A program made the position numbers and the translations under genes. The notes under the pieces are model-generated. The model was given only the letters and a program-made list of their open reading frames with translations. It searched no databases and was not told the DNA's origin. 64,000 bases of DNA from Rhodanobacteraceae bacterium (GTDB lineage: Bacteria > Pseudomonadota > Gammaproteobacteria > Xanthomonadales > SZUA-5): NCBI GenBank assembly GCA_016713135.1, contig JADJPR010000002.1, positions 1-64,000 of the forward strand, in the 5' to 3' direction. This document shows, piece after piece, positions 16,739-25,330 of this stretch. Numbering within the stretch: position 1 is the first letter of the stretch; each line of letters opens with the position of its first letter.

Positions 16739-16921
16739 CTGGGTTGTTGGTTGTTGGTTGTCGGCAGCGAAGCTTGCACAACGCGACACCGGCGGGAACT
16801 GGCTCTGTCGGCAATCTTTCCAGCGGCCGCCGGAAAGGATCGCAGCTGAAGCTGCTCCCACAGGTCTCCCGGCCGCCTGCGCTGGCTGCCAACAACCGAC
16901 AACCAGCAACCGACAACCCAC
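16739..16921. repeat. Inverted element with heptamer arms (GGTTGTT family), copy 1
   Basis: The left arm (16739-16770) repeats GGTTGTT; the right arm (about 16885-16921) is its reverse complement. The inner ends are GGCAGCGA/GGCTGCC. The core has two REP-like stems, one with GATCGCAGCTGAAGCTGCTCCCAC. No gene lies between the ABC permease and the tRNA promoter. Confidence 0.8.
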
Positions 16922-16957
16922 GACAAAATCTCTGGCACGAGCGCAATCGCCACTCTC

Positions 16958-16987
16958 TTGCAAACCCAAACGCCACTTCGCTATAGT
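16958..16987 (+). promoter_or_regulatory. Promoter of tRNA-Pro
   Basis: TTGCAA at 16958-16963 and TATAGT at 16982-16987 are separated by 18 bases. The GC-rich GCGCGGC discriminator after the -10 box is typical of stable RNA promoters. Transcription would begin about 23 bases before the tRNA. Confidence 0.65.
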
Positions 16988-17016
16988 GCGCGGCTCCCGC
17001 TGATGCGGGATCCCAT

Positions 17017-17093
<77 letters not shown>

Positions 17094-17133
17094 ATTCGAG
17101 CAGCCAGGGCGCAAGCCCGAATTGCAGCAACAA

Positions 17134-17159
17134 GACGCCCCGCCAGCCGGGGCGTTTTT
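17134..17159 (+). terminator. Rho-independent terminator after tRNA-Pro
   Basis: ACGCCCCG and CGGGGCGT form an 8-9 bp stem with a short CCAG-type loop, followed by TTTTT. It is placed 41 bases after the tRNA 3' end. Confidence 0.85.
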
Positions 17160-17169
17160 GTGTCTGCCA

Positions 17170-18069
17170 TCAGCGCACTCGCACCAGTTCCACGATCAGC
17201 GGCCGATGGTCGGAGCCGATGTCGGGCCCGATGCGGTGGGTCTGCGTGCGCCAGGCGCTACCGTGCAGCACGTGGTCGATCGGCACCGCGAGGATCGTCG
17301 ACACCAGCCCTGGACCGAACCAGGTGGGCCAAGGCCAGCCGGCGGCGTTGCTGTCGGCCAGCGCCGCCTCGTGGCGCAACTGGCGGTAGGCGGACGACCA
17401 GGGCGTGGCATTCAGATCGCCGGCCAGCACCGCATCCTCGTCACCGCGGATCAGACCCGCCGTGTAGCGCAGTTGCGCATCGCGCCAGGCGGTGGCTTCG
17501 GCGCTGATCGGCGGGAACGGGTGCACCAGCCACAGGCTGCCGGGCTCCGGCGTGGCCCAGTGCAGTTGCAGCGCCGGGAAGCCCAGCGGCGGCATCTCGA
17601 CCAGGTCCACCTGCGAGGCCGGCAGGCGGGACCACAGGCCGATGCCGAAGGGATCGTTTCGCGGCTCGATGCGGCTCACCGGGTAGCGCCGCGCAAGCAC
17701 CTCCAGGCTTTCAGCCGCATGCGGCGTGAGTTCGATGATGCCGACCGCGTCCGGCGACTCGCGCTCGATCAGGTCCAGCAGCGGCCCCAGGTCCTGGATA
17801 TCGAGGTGGACATTCACCACCAGCAGTTTCCAGCCGTGCGCCATGCCCGCAGCCCGCGCGACCGGAGCCAGGATGCGCGGCGCCGGGCCGGTGGCCGCCA
17901 TCAGAGACCAGCCGTTCGCCAGGGAGACGATCGCCAGAAGCAGGACGATGCCGCGCTTGCGCACCAGCAGCGCCGCGACCAGCCCCACGGCCATCGCCAG
18001 CAGGTATTGCCAGCGGAAATGGGCGCACAGGTCGAGCAGCCAGTGATGGTCCCCGGCATACCCCAGCAA
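17170..18069 (-). CDS. Endonuclease/exonuclease/phosphatase (EEP) family membrane protein
   Basis: A protein of up to 299 residues. Two hydrophobic segments lie near the N-terminus (about residues 21-37 and 40-60) and the EEP domain follows, with VNVH, LAGDLNATPW and the C-terminal SDHRPLIVEL, so the catalytic Asp and His are present. The domain probably faces the periplasm. The only available start is TTG at 18069, just inside an in-frame TAG at 18084-18086. Upstream of that stop the frame reads TLARLSL, which looks like the missing beginning of the first membrane segment, so the amber may be a mutation or a sequence error. Confidence 0.8.
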   Translation of the reverse strand: MLGYAGDHHWLLDLCAHFRWQYLLAMAVGLVAALLVRKRGIVLLLAIVSLANGWSLMAATGPAPRILAPVARAAGMAHGWKLLVVNVHLDIQDLGPLLDLIERESPDAVGIIELTPHAAESLEVLARRYPVSRIEPRNDPFGIGLWSRLPASQVDLVEMPPLGFPALQLHWATPEPGSLWLVHPFPPISAEATAWRDAQLRYTAGLIRGDEDAVLAGDLNATPWSSAYRQLRHEAALADSNAAGWPWPTWFGPGLVSTILAVPIDHVLHGSAWRTQTHRIGPDIGSDHRPLIVELVRVR

Positions 18070-18201
18070 GGCGGCGGCGGCCGGCTACAGCGACAGGCGG
18101 GCCAGCGTGCGCGTAGCCGGATACAGCGCATGATCGCCATCGATGAGGGCTCCGGATGTCCGCATTGCGCGCCCTGTCCGTTTCGTCCTTATGATGACCC
18201 G

Positions 18202-19038
18202 ATGAGAACCGCCCGCGCATGGTTGTATCCCTTGTTGGCAGTTGCCGTACTGGTGCTCGCTTGGGCCGGGCCGCTGGATCGCCTGGCCGGAGAGCAGGCA
18301 ACCGCGGGGCTGAAGCGCGCGCTGGCCACCTTTGCCGCAGCGCGCGCGCTGAACGGGGTGATTTCGGTGGCCCAGGGCACCGAGGTGGCGGTGGAACCCG
18401 CGGGGGTAGGCGTCACCTTCGCCCCGGGCCAGGTGCTGGATCCGGTGAACGATCTGATCGAGCAGTTCTCCACCCTGATGCTCACTGCCAGCGTGTCCTT
18501 CGGTGTGCAGGGCGCACTGCTGGCGATCGGCGGACACTGGGCCCTGTCGGCGCTGCTGACGCTGGCACTGCTGCTGTGGCTGGCGCGGCGACCCTGGCTG
18601 CCCGGACAGCCCGTCGGGTGGGTCGGACGTGCCGTGCTGCTGCTGTTGCTGGTGCGCTTCGCGGTCCCGCTGGCGGCGCTCGGCAGCGACGCAGCCTTCC
18701 GCTGGTTCCTGGCGGAGCGTTACGAGCAGAGTCAGCAGGCCCTGGAACTGGGCAGCAGCGAGCTCGCGGAACTTGCCGCGCCGCCACAGCCGCCGCCAGC
18801 GACCGTCGCCGAGCGGGTGCAGCGCTGGTGGGCGGATGCGCGCGAAGCTGTAGACATCAGCGCCCGCCTGGACGCGCTGCGCGAAGCAGCCACGCGCGTG
18901 ACCGAGCATGTGGTCGAGCTGATCGTGGTGTTCCTGCTGCAGACCCTGATCGTGCCGACCCTGCTGCTCTGGGCCATCTGGCGGGCCACGCTCGCGCTGC
19001 TGGCTGGCCGGGGCCACCCGGCCGCAGGAGAATCGTGA
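18202..19038 (+). CDS. Hypothetical integral membrane protein
   Basis: A 278-residue protein with an N-terminal signal anchor (residues 5-24), three further hydrophobic segments (about 88-130, 140-165 and 238-262) and a charged helical stretch between 170 and 235. I do not recognise a characterised family. It is divergent from the EEP gene, 132 bases apart. Start ATG 18202 is the first plausible one; codon use is like the neighbours. Confidence 0.7.
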   Translation: MRTARAWLYPLLAVAVLVLAWAGPLDRLAGEQATAGLKRALATFAAARALNGVISVAQGTEVAVEPAGVGVTFAPGQVLDPVNDLIEQFSTLMLTASVSFGVQGALLAIGGHWALSALLTLALLLWLARRPWLPGQPVGWVGRAVLLLLLVRFAVPLAALGSDAAFRWFLAERYEQSQQALELGSSELAELAAPPQPPPATVAERVQRWWADAREAVDISARLDALREAATRVTEHVVELIVVFLLQTLIVPTLLLWAIWRATLALLAGRGHPAAGES

Positions 19039-19171
19039 AGGATTGCACCGAAAAGCTGGAACATGGCGGCGGAGATGGGAGAAAGCGCCTTCAGTCGGGA
19101 TCTCATTCTATGGCCCGGTTGCTCCGCGCACCGCAGGCCCCTGCACCGACCAGATTCGACAAGATGAGAGC

Positions 19172-20236
19172 ATGTCAGCCCTTCTACGCGACCCCATGCG
19201 CCCGCGGCCGCCGACCCTGACGGCGGCCGAACTGGCCGAACGAAGCAGCCAGCGCGTGCGAACGCCGATGTTGCCGCGGGAGCTGTCGGATGCCGAGTTC
19301 GAGCTGTTCCGGCACACCGGCGCCCGTCGCGAACTGGACGCAGGCACACGCATATTTCGCCGCGGCGAACAGGGCCGCAGCATGTTCATCGTCGAGTCCG
19401 GGCAGATCCAGCTCGAGTTTGGCGACAGCATGCCCGACAAGCTGATCGGCCCGCGCGAGTTCTTCGGCGAACTCGCCCTGTTCATCGGCAACCATGCCCG
19501 GGTGGCCAGCGCCACCGCGCTGACTGCTGCCACCTTGCATGTCATCGAGTCCAGCGAGTTCGAGACTGTGCTTGAGCGTGAGCCTCGCCTGCTCGCGCAG
19601 TTCATGCGCCGCTCCTTCGCCTACCTGGTGGCCAGCGAGCAGCAACTGATCCAGGGGCTGAAGCGGCGCAACGAGGACCTGCTGGTAACCCTCGAATCGC
19701 TGCGCCAGACCCAGACCCAACTGGACACCGCCGAGCGCCTGAACCAGACCGACGAGCTGACCGGCATCTGCAATCGCCGGGGGCTTTACGCCTTCCTCGA
19801 TGCGCTCGACGACCGGCGCATGCCGGACACGCTGCTCGGGCTGCTGGTGATCGACCTCGACCGCTTCAAGCAGGCCAACGACGGTTTCGGCCACCTCGCC
19901 GGCGACACCGTGCTGCGCGCCGTCGCGCGCGAAGTGGTCAATGCAGCTGCGCCCTGCGACCTGCCCTGCCGCCTGGGCGGCGACGAGTTCGCGCTGCTGC
20001 TGCAGGTGCGTGAGACGGATGAACTGGTGGCGCGCGCGCGTCAGCTGGTGATGGCAGTGCGCGCGCTGCGTTTCGCGGAGCCGCTGTCGAGCCTCACCGT
20101 CACGATCAGCGTCGGCGCCACCCATTGCGACGACGCCGACCAGTGGGCGCACTGGTATTCGGACGCAGATTCCGCTCTGTACGAGATCAAGGGCCAGGGC
20201 GGCGACGGCTACCAGGTGTTCCAGATCGACGCCTGA
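19172..20236 (+). CDS. Diguanylate cyclase with N-terminal cyclic-nucleotide-binding-like domain
   Basis: A 354-residue cytoplasmic protein. Residues 30-150 are a cNMP-binding (CAP-like) beta-barrel (IFRRGEQGRSMFIVESGQI, FGELALFIGN). A coiled-coil linker of about 35 residues follows, and residues 195-352 are a GGDEF domain with DELTGICNRRG, DLDRFKQAND and an intact GGDEF in CRLGGDEFALL. No RxxD inhibitory site precedes it. It probably makes cyclic-di-GMP under control of a nucleotide or another ligand. I chose ATG 19172; the open frame upstream looks non-coding. Confidence 0.88.
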   Translation: MSALLRDPMRPRPPTLTAAELAERSSQRVRTPMLPRELSDAEFELFRHTGARRELDAGTRIFRRGEQGRSMFIVESGQIQLEFGDSMPDKLIGPREFFGELALFIGNHARVASATALTAATLHVIESSEFETVLEREPRLLAQFMRRSFAYLVASEQQLIQGLKRRNEDLLVTLESLRQTQTQLDTAERLNQTDELTGICNRRGLYAFLDALDDRRMPDTLLGLLVIDLDRFKQANDGFGHLAGDTVLRAVAREVVNAAAPCDLPCRLGGDEFALLLQVRETDELVARARQLVMAVRALRFAEPLSSLTVTISVGATHCDDADQWAHWYSDADSALYEIKGQGGDGYQVFQIDA

Positions 20237-20315
20237 ACCGCCTGCGCATTCAGGGCCCGGGGGATATGCTCTGCGCCCCTTCGCCGCAGGCCGCCCGCAA
20301 GCGGCGATCACGATC

Positions 20316-21209
20316 TTGTCCAGCGCCAGCCACACCACCCGCGCCCAACTGCAGATCCATTTCTGCGTCCTTCTGTGGGGCTTCACCGCGATCCTCGGCA
20401 AGCTGATCTCGTTGCCGGCGCTGGCGCTGGTGGTCTGGCGCATGTTGCTGGTCACCGCGGTGCTGGCGCTGGTACCGCGGGTCTGGCGCGGACTCTCGCG
20501 CCTGCCGCGGCGGACGCTGGCGATCTACGCCGGCATCGGCGTCGTCGTCGCGCTGCACTGGCTGACCTTCTACGGCTCGATCAAGCTCGCCAACGCCTCG
20601 GTGGCGGCGACCTGCATCGCGCTCGCACCGGTGTTCCTCGCGGTGGTCGAGCCGCTGGTGACCGGCAAGCGCTTCGAGCCGCGCGAACTCGCGCTCGGCA
20701 TTGCGGTGGTGCCTGGCGTGGCGCTGGTGGTCGGCGGCGTGCCCGACGGCATGCGCCTGGGTGTGGCGGTCGGCGCGCTGTCGGCCTTCCTGGTGGCCAT
20801 CTTCGGTGCGCTCAACAAGCGCTACATCGAGCATTCGGATCCGCTGACGGTGACCGCGCTGGAACTCGGCGCCGGCGCGCTGTTCCTGCTGGCCGTGGGC
20901 CTGGCCGTGCCCGCGCTCGGCGACCCGCTGCCGTTGCCTTCACCCAAGGACACCGGCCTGCTGCTGCTCCTCGCGCTCGCCTGCACCCTGCTTCCCTTCG
21001 CGCTGTCGCTGGTCGCCCTGCGCCAGCTCTCCGCCTACAGCGCGCAGCTGGCGATCAACCTCGAGCCGGTCTACGCCATCCTGCTGGCCATCCCGCTGCT
21101 CGGCGAGCAGCGCGAGCTGTCGCCGCAGTTCTACCTCGGCGTGGCCATCGTGCTGCTCGCCGTCATCGTCCATCCATGGCTGCGGCGGCGGGAGCCTCGG
21201 GCGGCGTGA
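20316..21209 (+). CDS. EamA/DMT-superfamily transporter
   Basis: A 297-residue transporter with ten hydrophobic helices in two EamA repeats of five. LHWLTFYGSIKLANASVAA marks the first repeat and LEPVYAILLAIPLLGE the second. Such proteins export amino acids or other metabolites, and the substrate cannot be told. The start is TTG 20316, as no ATG occurs before the first helix. Confidence 0.85.
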   Translation: MSSASHTTRAQLQIHFCVLLWGFTAILGKLISLPALALVVWRMLLVTAVLALVPRVWRGLSRLPRRTLAIYAGIGVVVALHWLTFYGSIKLANASVAATCIALAPVFLAVVEPLVTGKRFEPRELALGIAVVPGVALVVGGVPDGMRLGVAVGALSAFLVAIFGALNKRYIEHSDPLTVTALELGAGALFLLAVGLAVPALGDPLPLPSPKDTGLLLLLALACTLLPFALSLVALRQLSAYSAQLAINLEPVYAILLAIPLLGEQRELSPQFYLGVAIVLLAVIVHPWLRRREPRAA

Positions 21210-21217
21210 AGGCATGC

Positions 21218-21300
21218 GTAGCCCGGGGTACGCGCGCCAGCGCGTTCCCCGGGTGGCTACCGCAGACACCCAGAGCGCTGCGCTTGCCACAACGGGCTAC
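21218..21300. repeat. Short intergenic element with GTAGCCCG/CGGGCTAC ends
   Basis: An 83-base sequence has perfect 8-base terminal inverted repeats and an internal CCCGGGGTACGCGC stem. Elements beginning GTAGCCCGG are widespread in proteobacterial intergenic regions. It sits 9 bases after the EamA stop. Confidence 0.6.
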
Positions 21301-21360
21301 ATTCTGCGGCATTGAAGTTTGGGCCCTTCGCGTGACTCGTCCGGGTCAAACCCGCCGCAA

Positions 21361-22176
21361 CTACAGCGCGGCGACGGCAGCCTGCAGAAGGCCGCGCAGC
21401 ACGGCCTGCGCCGGCGCGGCCAGGGTGGGATCGAAGCGCTCGGGATCGGTTTCGTCGAGGTAGCAGGCCTGGGCCATTTCCATCTGCACGGCGCTGATGC
21501 CCTGCCCCGGCTGGCCATAATGGCGGGTGATGTAGCCGCCCTTGAAGCGGCCGTCGACGATATGCGACACGCCGGCACGCTGCAGGCCGTCCGCCAGCAC
21601 TGCGCGCACCGCCGGGGTGCAGCTCGCGCCTTCGGCGGTGCCGAGGTTGTAGTCCGGGAGGCGGCCATCGAAGAACATCGGGCAATGGCTGCGGATCGAA
21701 TGGCCTTCCCAGAGCAGGGCGTGGCCATGTTCGGCGCGGAGCTGCGCCAGGGTCGCGGCGAGTCGGCCGTGGTAGGGCCGCCAGTAGCGTTCGACGCGCG
21801 CCGCGATGGCGGCGGCATCCGGCTCTTCGCCTTCGAGGTAGACCGGATCGCCGCTGAACATCACGCTCGGGCACAATCCGGTCTCGCGCCGGCCTGGATA
21901 CAACGCAGCGCCATCGGGCGGTCGGTTCAAATCGACCACATAGCGCGACCAGCGTGGGCGCAGGAGGTGCGTGCCCATCTCCCGGGCGAAGTCGTAAAGG
22001 CGCGAAACCTGCCAGTCGCTGTCCGGCGAGCGTTGCGCGGCGGGCGTCATCCGCGGCGACAGATCGTCCGGGATCTCGCTGCCATCGTGCGGCAGGCTGA
22101 CCAGCAGCGGGATGCGGCCGGGCCAGTAGCGGAAGTGCTCGCCGGGCTGCCAGGGTAACCACCAGGTGTCTTGCAT
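21361..22176 (-). CDS. hutG: N-formylglutamate amidohydrolase
   Basis: A 271-residue zinc-dependent hydrolase that releases formate from N-formylglutamate at the end of histidine degradation. LLVSLPHDGSEIP, YVVDLNRPP and LLWEGHSIRS are family landmarks, with HGxxIP- and EGHS-type metal ligands. No other hut gene is present. It follows the amino-acid oxidase gene on the same strand, 15 bases away, so the two may form a small amino-acid catabolic operon. Confidence 0.88.
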   Translation of the reverse strand: MQDTWWLPWQPGEHFRYWPGRIPLLVSLPHDGSEIPDDLSPRMTPAAQRSPDSDWQVSRLYDFAREMGTHLLRPRWSRYVVDLNRPPDGAALYPGRRETGLCPSVMFSGDPVYLEGEEPDAAAIAARVERYWRPYHGRLAATLAQLRAEHGHALLWEGHSIRSHCPMFFDGRLPDYNLGTAEGASCTPAVRAVLADGLQRAGVSHIVDGRFKGGYITRHYGQPGQGISAVQMEMAQACYLDETDPERFDPTLAAPAQAVLRGLLQAAVAAL

Positions 22177-22191
22177 CGATTCGGCCTGCGG

Positions 22192-23445
22192 TCAGTGGAA
22201 TCGGGTGGGCGCGTAGGGCGCCGGGTCGATCTCCGGCTTGCGTCCGGTGAGCAGATCGGCAACCAGCAACCCGGTCGCCGCCGACATGCTCATGCCGAGC
22301 ATGCCGTGGCCGGTGGCCAGCATCAGGTTCGCGATGCCCGGCGCGGCGCCGATGATCGGCAGGTCGTCGAAGGTCATCGGGCGCCAGCCGCACCATTCCT
22401 CCACCGTCGCCGTGCCGAAGGGCTCGACATCGACGTACTCGGCCGCGCCGCGCAACAGCGCATCCAGCCGCGTGCGGTCGAGCCGCGTGTCGTAGCCCGA
22501 GAATTCCATCGTGCTGCCGACCCGATAGCTCGCCTGCCAGGGCGTGATCGCCACGCTGCGCTCGCGGCAGACAATCGGCACGCCGGGCGCATTGCGCGGC
22601 CGCGGGCCGGTGATCGAATAGCCCTTGCCAGGCTGGACCGGCAGCCTCAGCCCGAGCTGGCGCGCCACCAGCGGGCTCCACGCGCCGAGCGCCATGATCA
22701 CCTGGTCTCCCGCGTACTCGCCGCTCGCGGTCGCCACCGACACGATCCGTCCGTTCTCGCACCGCATGCCCTGCACGCCCGATTCCGGTCGGATCGTCAC
22801 GCCCATCTCATCGACCCGGTTCGCCAGCCCGGCCACATAGGCATCCGGCTTGAACTCGGCGTCCATCGGCGTATCGAAGCCGCCGATCACTTCGGCGCGC
22901 AGGCAGGGCTCCCGAGCGCGCAACGCTGCACCGTCGAGATCGACCACCTGCATACCAACGGAACGCAGGGCGCGCGGCCACCATTCGAAGGCGGCGAGCG
23001 CGGCCGGATCGCGGAACACGGTCAGGTGGCCGCGCTCCTGGAACTCGCATGCGATGCCTTCGGAGCGGATCAACTCGGCCAGCAGCCGTCGCGACTGCAG
23101 CAGCAGGCGCGCCTTTCCGGCCAGCGCCAGTTCGAAATCCGCCCAATTGCAACGCCGCGCAAACTGCCACAACCAGCGCCAGAGCACCGGGTCGAAGCGC
23201 GGACGGATGTAGAAAGGCGCGTCACCCTGGACCATCCACGTCAATGCCTGACGCACCATGCCCGGCTTGGCCAGCGGCGGCGCGTGGCTGGGGGTGATCG
23301 TGCCGCAGTTGCCCCAGGAGGCGCCCGAGCCGACGTACGACTGGTCCAGGATGGTCACATCCCGACCCGCCTTGGCCAGAAAGTACGCGCACGACAGGCC
23401 AATCACGCCCGCGCCGAGGATCAGGACTTCGCTACGTTGGGTCAT
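22192..23445 (-). CDS. FAD-dependent D-amino-acid dehydrogenase (DadA-like)
   Basis: A 417-residue flavoprotein. The N-terminus has the FAD loop VLILGAGVIGLSCAYFLAKAG and then GSGASWGNCGTI. The C-terminal part has WCGWRPMTFDDLPIIGAAPG and ATGHGMLGMSMSAATG, as in DadA and in hydroxyproline dehydrogenases of the LhpB type. The exact substrate is not certain. It precedes hutG. Confidence 0.85.
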   Translation of the reverse strand: MTQRSEVLILGAGVIGLSCAYFLAKAGRDVTILDQSYVGSGASWGNCGTITPSHAPPLAKPGMVRQALTWMVQGDAPFYIRPRFDPVLWRWLWQFARRCNWADFELALAGKARLLLQSRRLLAELIRSEGIACEFQERGHLTVFRDPAALAAFEWWPRALRSVGMQVVDLDGAALRAREPCLRAEVIGGFDTPMDAEFKPDAYVAGLANRVDEMGVTIRPESGVQGMRCENGRIVSVATASGEYAGDQVIMALGAWSPLVARQLGLRLPVQPGKGYSITGPRPRNAPGVPIVCRERSVAITPWQASYRVGSTMEFSGYDTRLDRTRLDALLRGAAEYVDVEPFGTATVEEWCGWRPMTFDDLPIIGAAPGIANLMLATGHGMLGMSMSAATGLLVADLLTGRKPEIDPAPYAPTRFH

Positions 23446-23466
23446 GGGGGCAGTTTAGGCGAAGAG

Positions 23467-23584
23467 GGTTGTGGGTTGTGGGTTGTGGGTTGTGAGTTGT
23501 GGGCAGCAAAGGCAAGAGCAGCCGCCGAGAGTGCAGGGACGCCAGCTGTGCCGCCCACAACCCAGAACCCACAACCCACAACCC
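23467..23584. repeat. Inverted element with heptamer arms (GGTTGTG family), copy 2
   Basis: The left arm has four or five GGGTTGTG units and an inner GGGCAGCAAAGG; the right arm has CCGCCCACAACCC and further units. The core of about 45 bases is unrelated to the other copies. It lies between the divergent DadA-like gene and the small gene at 23670. Confidence 0.8.
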
Positions 23585-23599
23585 GCTTTTGTGATGGAG

Positions 23600-23616
23600 T
23601 TGGCACCGAAAATGCA
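23600..23616 (+). promoter_or_regulatory. Candidate sigma-54 promoter
   Basis: TTGGCAC at 23600-23606 followed, after five bases, by ATGCA has GG and GC at the exact 12-base spacing of -24/-12 elements. It lies 54 bases before the ATG at 23670. No enhancer-binding site can be named. Confidence 0.45.
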
Positions 23617-23669
23617 TACCCCATCACGAGTCCCGCCTCCCCACGGGACTCGGATAGGCAACGACGGCC

Positions 23670-23978
23670 ATGCGTTCGACTCCCCAAGAACTTGCATTTG
23701 CCCTGCGCTCCCCGAACTCGGGTCCGCTGGCAGCCGTCATCTGCGCCCTGGCCGATCTGTTCGAAGACCCCAGCTTCAACGAAGGCCACCGGGCGTTGCT
23801 CGGTCAATTGCTCGCCGGCGGGGAAATTCCCCAGTTCCTCGCCGAGCGGGCGACCGAGCGCCTCACGAGTTTTGCCAACTCGCTCGAAGACCTGCACGCG
23901 CGGGTCTGCAGCGACGCACCCAACCCCTTCGACGACCTCCCCAGCGTCGAAGCACCGCGGCTGCGTCGCGTCGTCTGA
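23670..23978 (+). CDS. Small hypothetical protein
   Basis: A 102-residue, acidic, largely helical soluble protein (PQELAFALRSPNSGPLAAV, LEDLHARVCSDAPNPFDDL). No signal peptide or known domain is seen. Base composition and codon use match the surroundings. A sigma-54-like promoter lies upstream, which would suggest regulated expression. Confidence 0.65.
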   Translation: MRSTPQELAFALRSPNSGPLAAVICALADLFEDPSFNEGHRALLGQLLAGGEIPQFLAERATERLTSFANSLEDLHARVCSDAPNPFDDLPSVEAPRLRRVV

Positions 23979-24123
23979 CCACCACGGCGGCGGCCATCCC
24001 CAGGGCCGCCGCCGTTGTCCTCGCCTCCTTGAATTTCGCTGCGGCCTGGCATCACGCCGCGCACTGATGTGCGCAGCGGCGCCGTCGCGCGTTTGATACC
24101 GCAGCGAGGATGGAGAGCAGGCC

Positions 24124-24555
24124 ATGTTGACGCTGCAGGTTTTCGTCTTCTGCTTCAGCGGGTTGCTGTTCCTTTGGATCGCCATTCGCCAGTGGTCGCT
24201 GAGCATGCGGGTACCGGGCTGGCGCTTGGCAGAGGCGGTCATCGAGCATTCCGCCGTAGTGGACTGCGACGACGGCCCGGAACCGCGGATCCACTATCGC
24301 TACACCATCGATGGCCAAACGCACGCGGGCGACGCGCTGTTTCCCGATGGGTTCACCGTCGGTGCCGGGCGCCGCTGGGCACGAGCCATCGTCCATCGAT
24401 TCCCTCGCGGCGGCCGCGCCTGGGTGTTCGTCGATCCGACCGACCCGTCCAACTCGACCCTGGGCATGCCGCTGCCGCTCTGGGTGCACCTGCTGCTATG
24501 GGTCTTCGGCCTGGGCTGCCTGGTCGCAGCGGCCGCGATGGCGCACAGCGGCTGA
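24124..24555 (+). CDS. DUF3592 family membrane protein
   Basis: A 143-residue protein with one membrane helix at each end (about residues 4-22 and 118-138) and an extracytoplasmic domain between them. The pattern GWRLAEAVIEH...IHYRYTIDGQTHAGD...VFVDPTDPSNSTL fits DUF3592. Function is unknown. GGAG stands 8 bases before the ATG. Confidence 0.75.
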   Translation: MLTLQVFVFCFSGLLFLWIAIRQWSLSMRVPGWRLAEAVIEHSAVVDCDDGPEPRIHYRYTIDGQTHAGDALFPDGFTVGAGRRWARAIVHRFPRGGRAWVFVDPTDPSNSTLGMPLPLWVHLLLWVFGLGCLVAAAAMAHSG

Positions 24556-24570
24556 GCCGCGCGCGGCTCA
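24553..24570. terminator. Perfect palindrome holding both convergent stop codons
   Basis: An 18-base perfect palindrome beginning TGAGCCGC contains the TGA of the DUF3592 gene and, on the other strand, the TGA of the phosphatase gene. It could form a hairpin in both transcripts. No T-run follows. Confidence 0.4.
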
Positions 24571-25242
24571 GGGGATTGCGAGGCTGCGCTCCGGATCGCC
24601 GGTGGCGCCGGTGCGCAGGTTCGGCGGCACGTGGCCGACGTCGCCAGCGGCAATCAGCTTCATGCTGCCGTCGGCTTCGATACGGAAGGTGGTCATGCTG
24701 ACGTGGCCGAAAGACATCTCCAGCCAGGCCTCGGTGTCCACGCCGAGCGCGCGGGTGACCAGGTAGCGCGTGACATTGCCGTGGCAGACCATCAGATCCT
24801 GCTGCGGCTCGCCCTCGGCCGGCTTGAAATAGGCCGCGTAAAGCCGGTCGAGCTGCTTGGCGCAGGCCGCCAGGTCCTCTGGTTTCATCTCGGCAGTGAT
24901 TTCCGTGCGCCGCGTCGGCGGGGTGCATTCGGCCAGGTCGTCCACCGTGGTCAGCGGCGCGCCCTCGAGGTCGTCGACGATCACCTTCGCCGTCTGCTGC
25001 GCGCGCGTCATCGGACTGACCAGCACGCGGTCGAATCCACCCGGCAATCCCGCCAGGCGCGCGCCCGCCAGCCGCGCTTGCGCCGTTCCGAGCACACTCA
25101 GCCCCGGCCCCAGTTTCGCGTCCGCCGAGGGATCCGGCAGGTAGTGGCCATGGCGCACCACGACAATGGTTCGCGGCGCAGGTTCGCCGGCCATCACCGG
25201 CAGACAGGGCAACATCGACGCCAGCAGCAGGAGGATGCGCAT
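24568..25242 (-). CDS. Histidine phosphatase family protein, exported
   Basis: A 224-residue protein. Residues 1-19 are a signal peptide (LLLLASMLPCLPVMAGE). The phosphoglycerate-mutase-like motif is IVVVRHGHYLPD, with SPMTRAQQTAKVI and a second His in VCHGNVTRYL. It is predicted to be a periplasmic acid phosphatase of unknown substrate. ATG 25242 is preferred to the GTG just before it. Confidence 0.85.
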   Translation of the reverse strand: MRILLLLASMLPCLPVMAGEPAPRTIVVVRHGHYLPDPSADAKLGPGLSVLGTAQARLAGARLAGLPGGFDRVLVSPMTRAQQTAKVIVDDLEGAPLTTVDDLAECTPPTRRTEITAEMKPEDLAACAKQLDRLYAAYFKPAEGEPQQDLMVCHGNVTRYLVTRALGVDTEAWLEMSFGHVSMTTFRIEADGSMKLIAAGDVGHVPPNLRTGATGDPERSLAIP

Positions 25243-25330
25243 CACAGGGTTCCCGGCAGGATTCAGAAGCCGTGAATCTGCGCGCGGCAGTCGGTGGTGC
25301 GCAAGCCGGGCAGGCTCGTCGACCGGGGGC

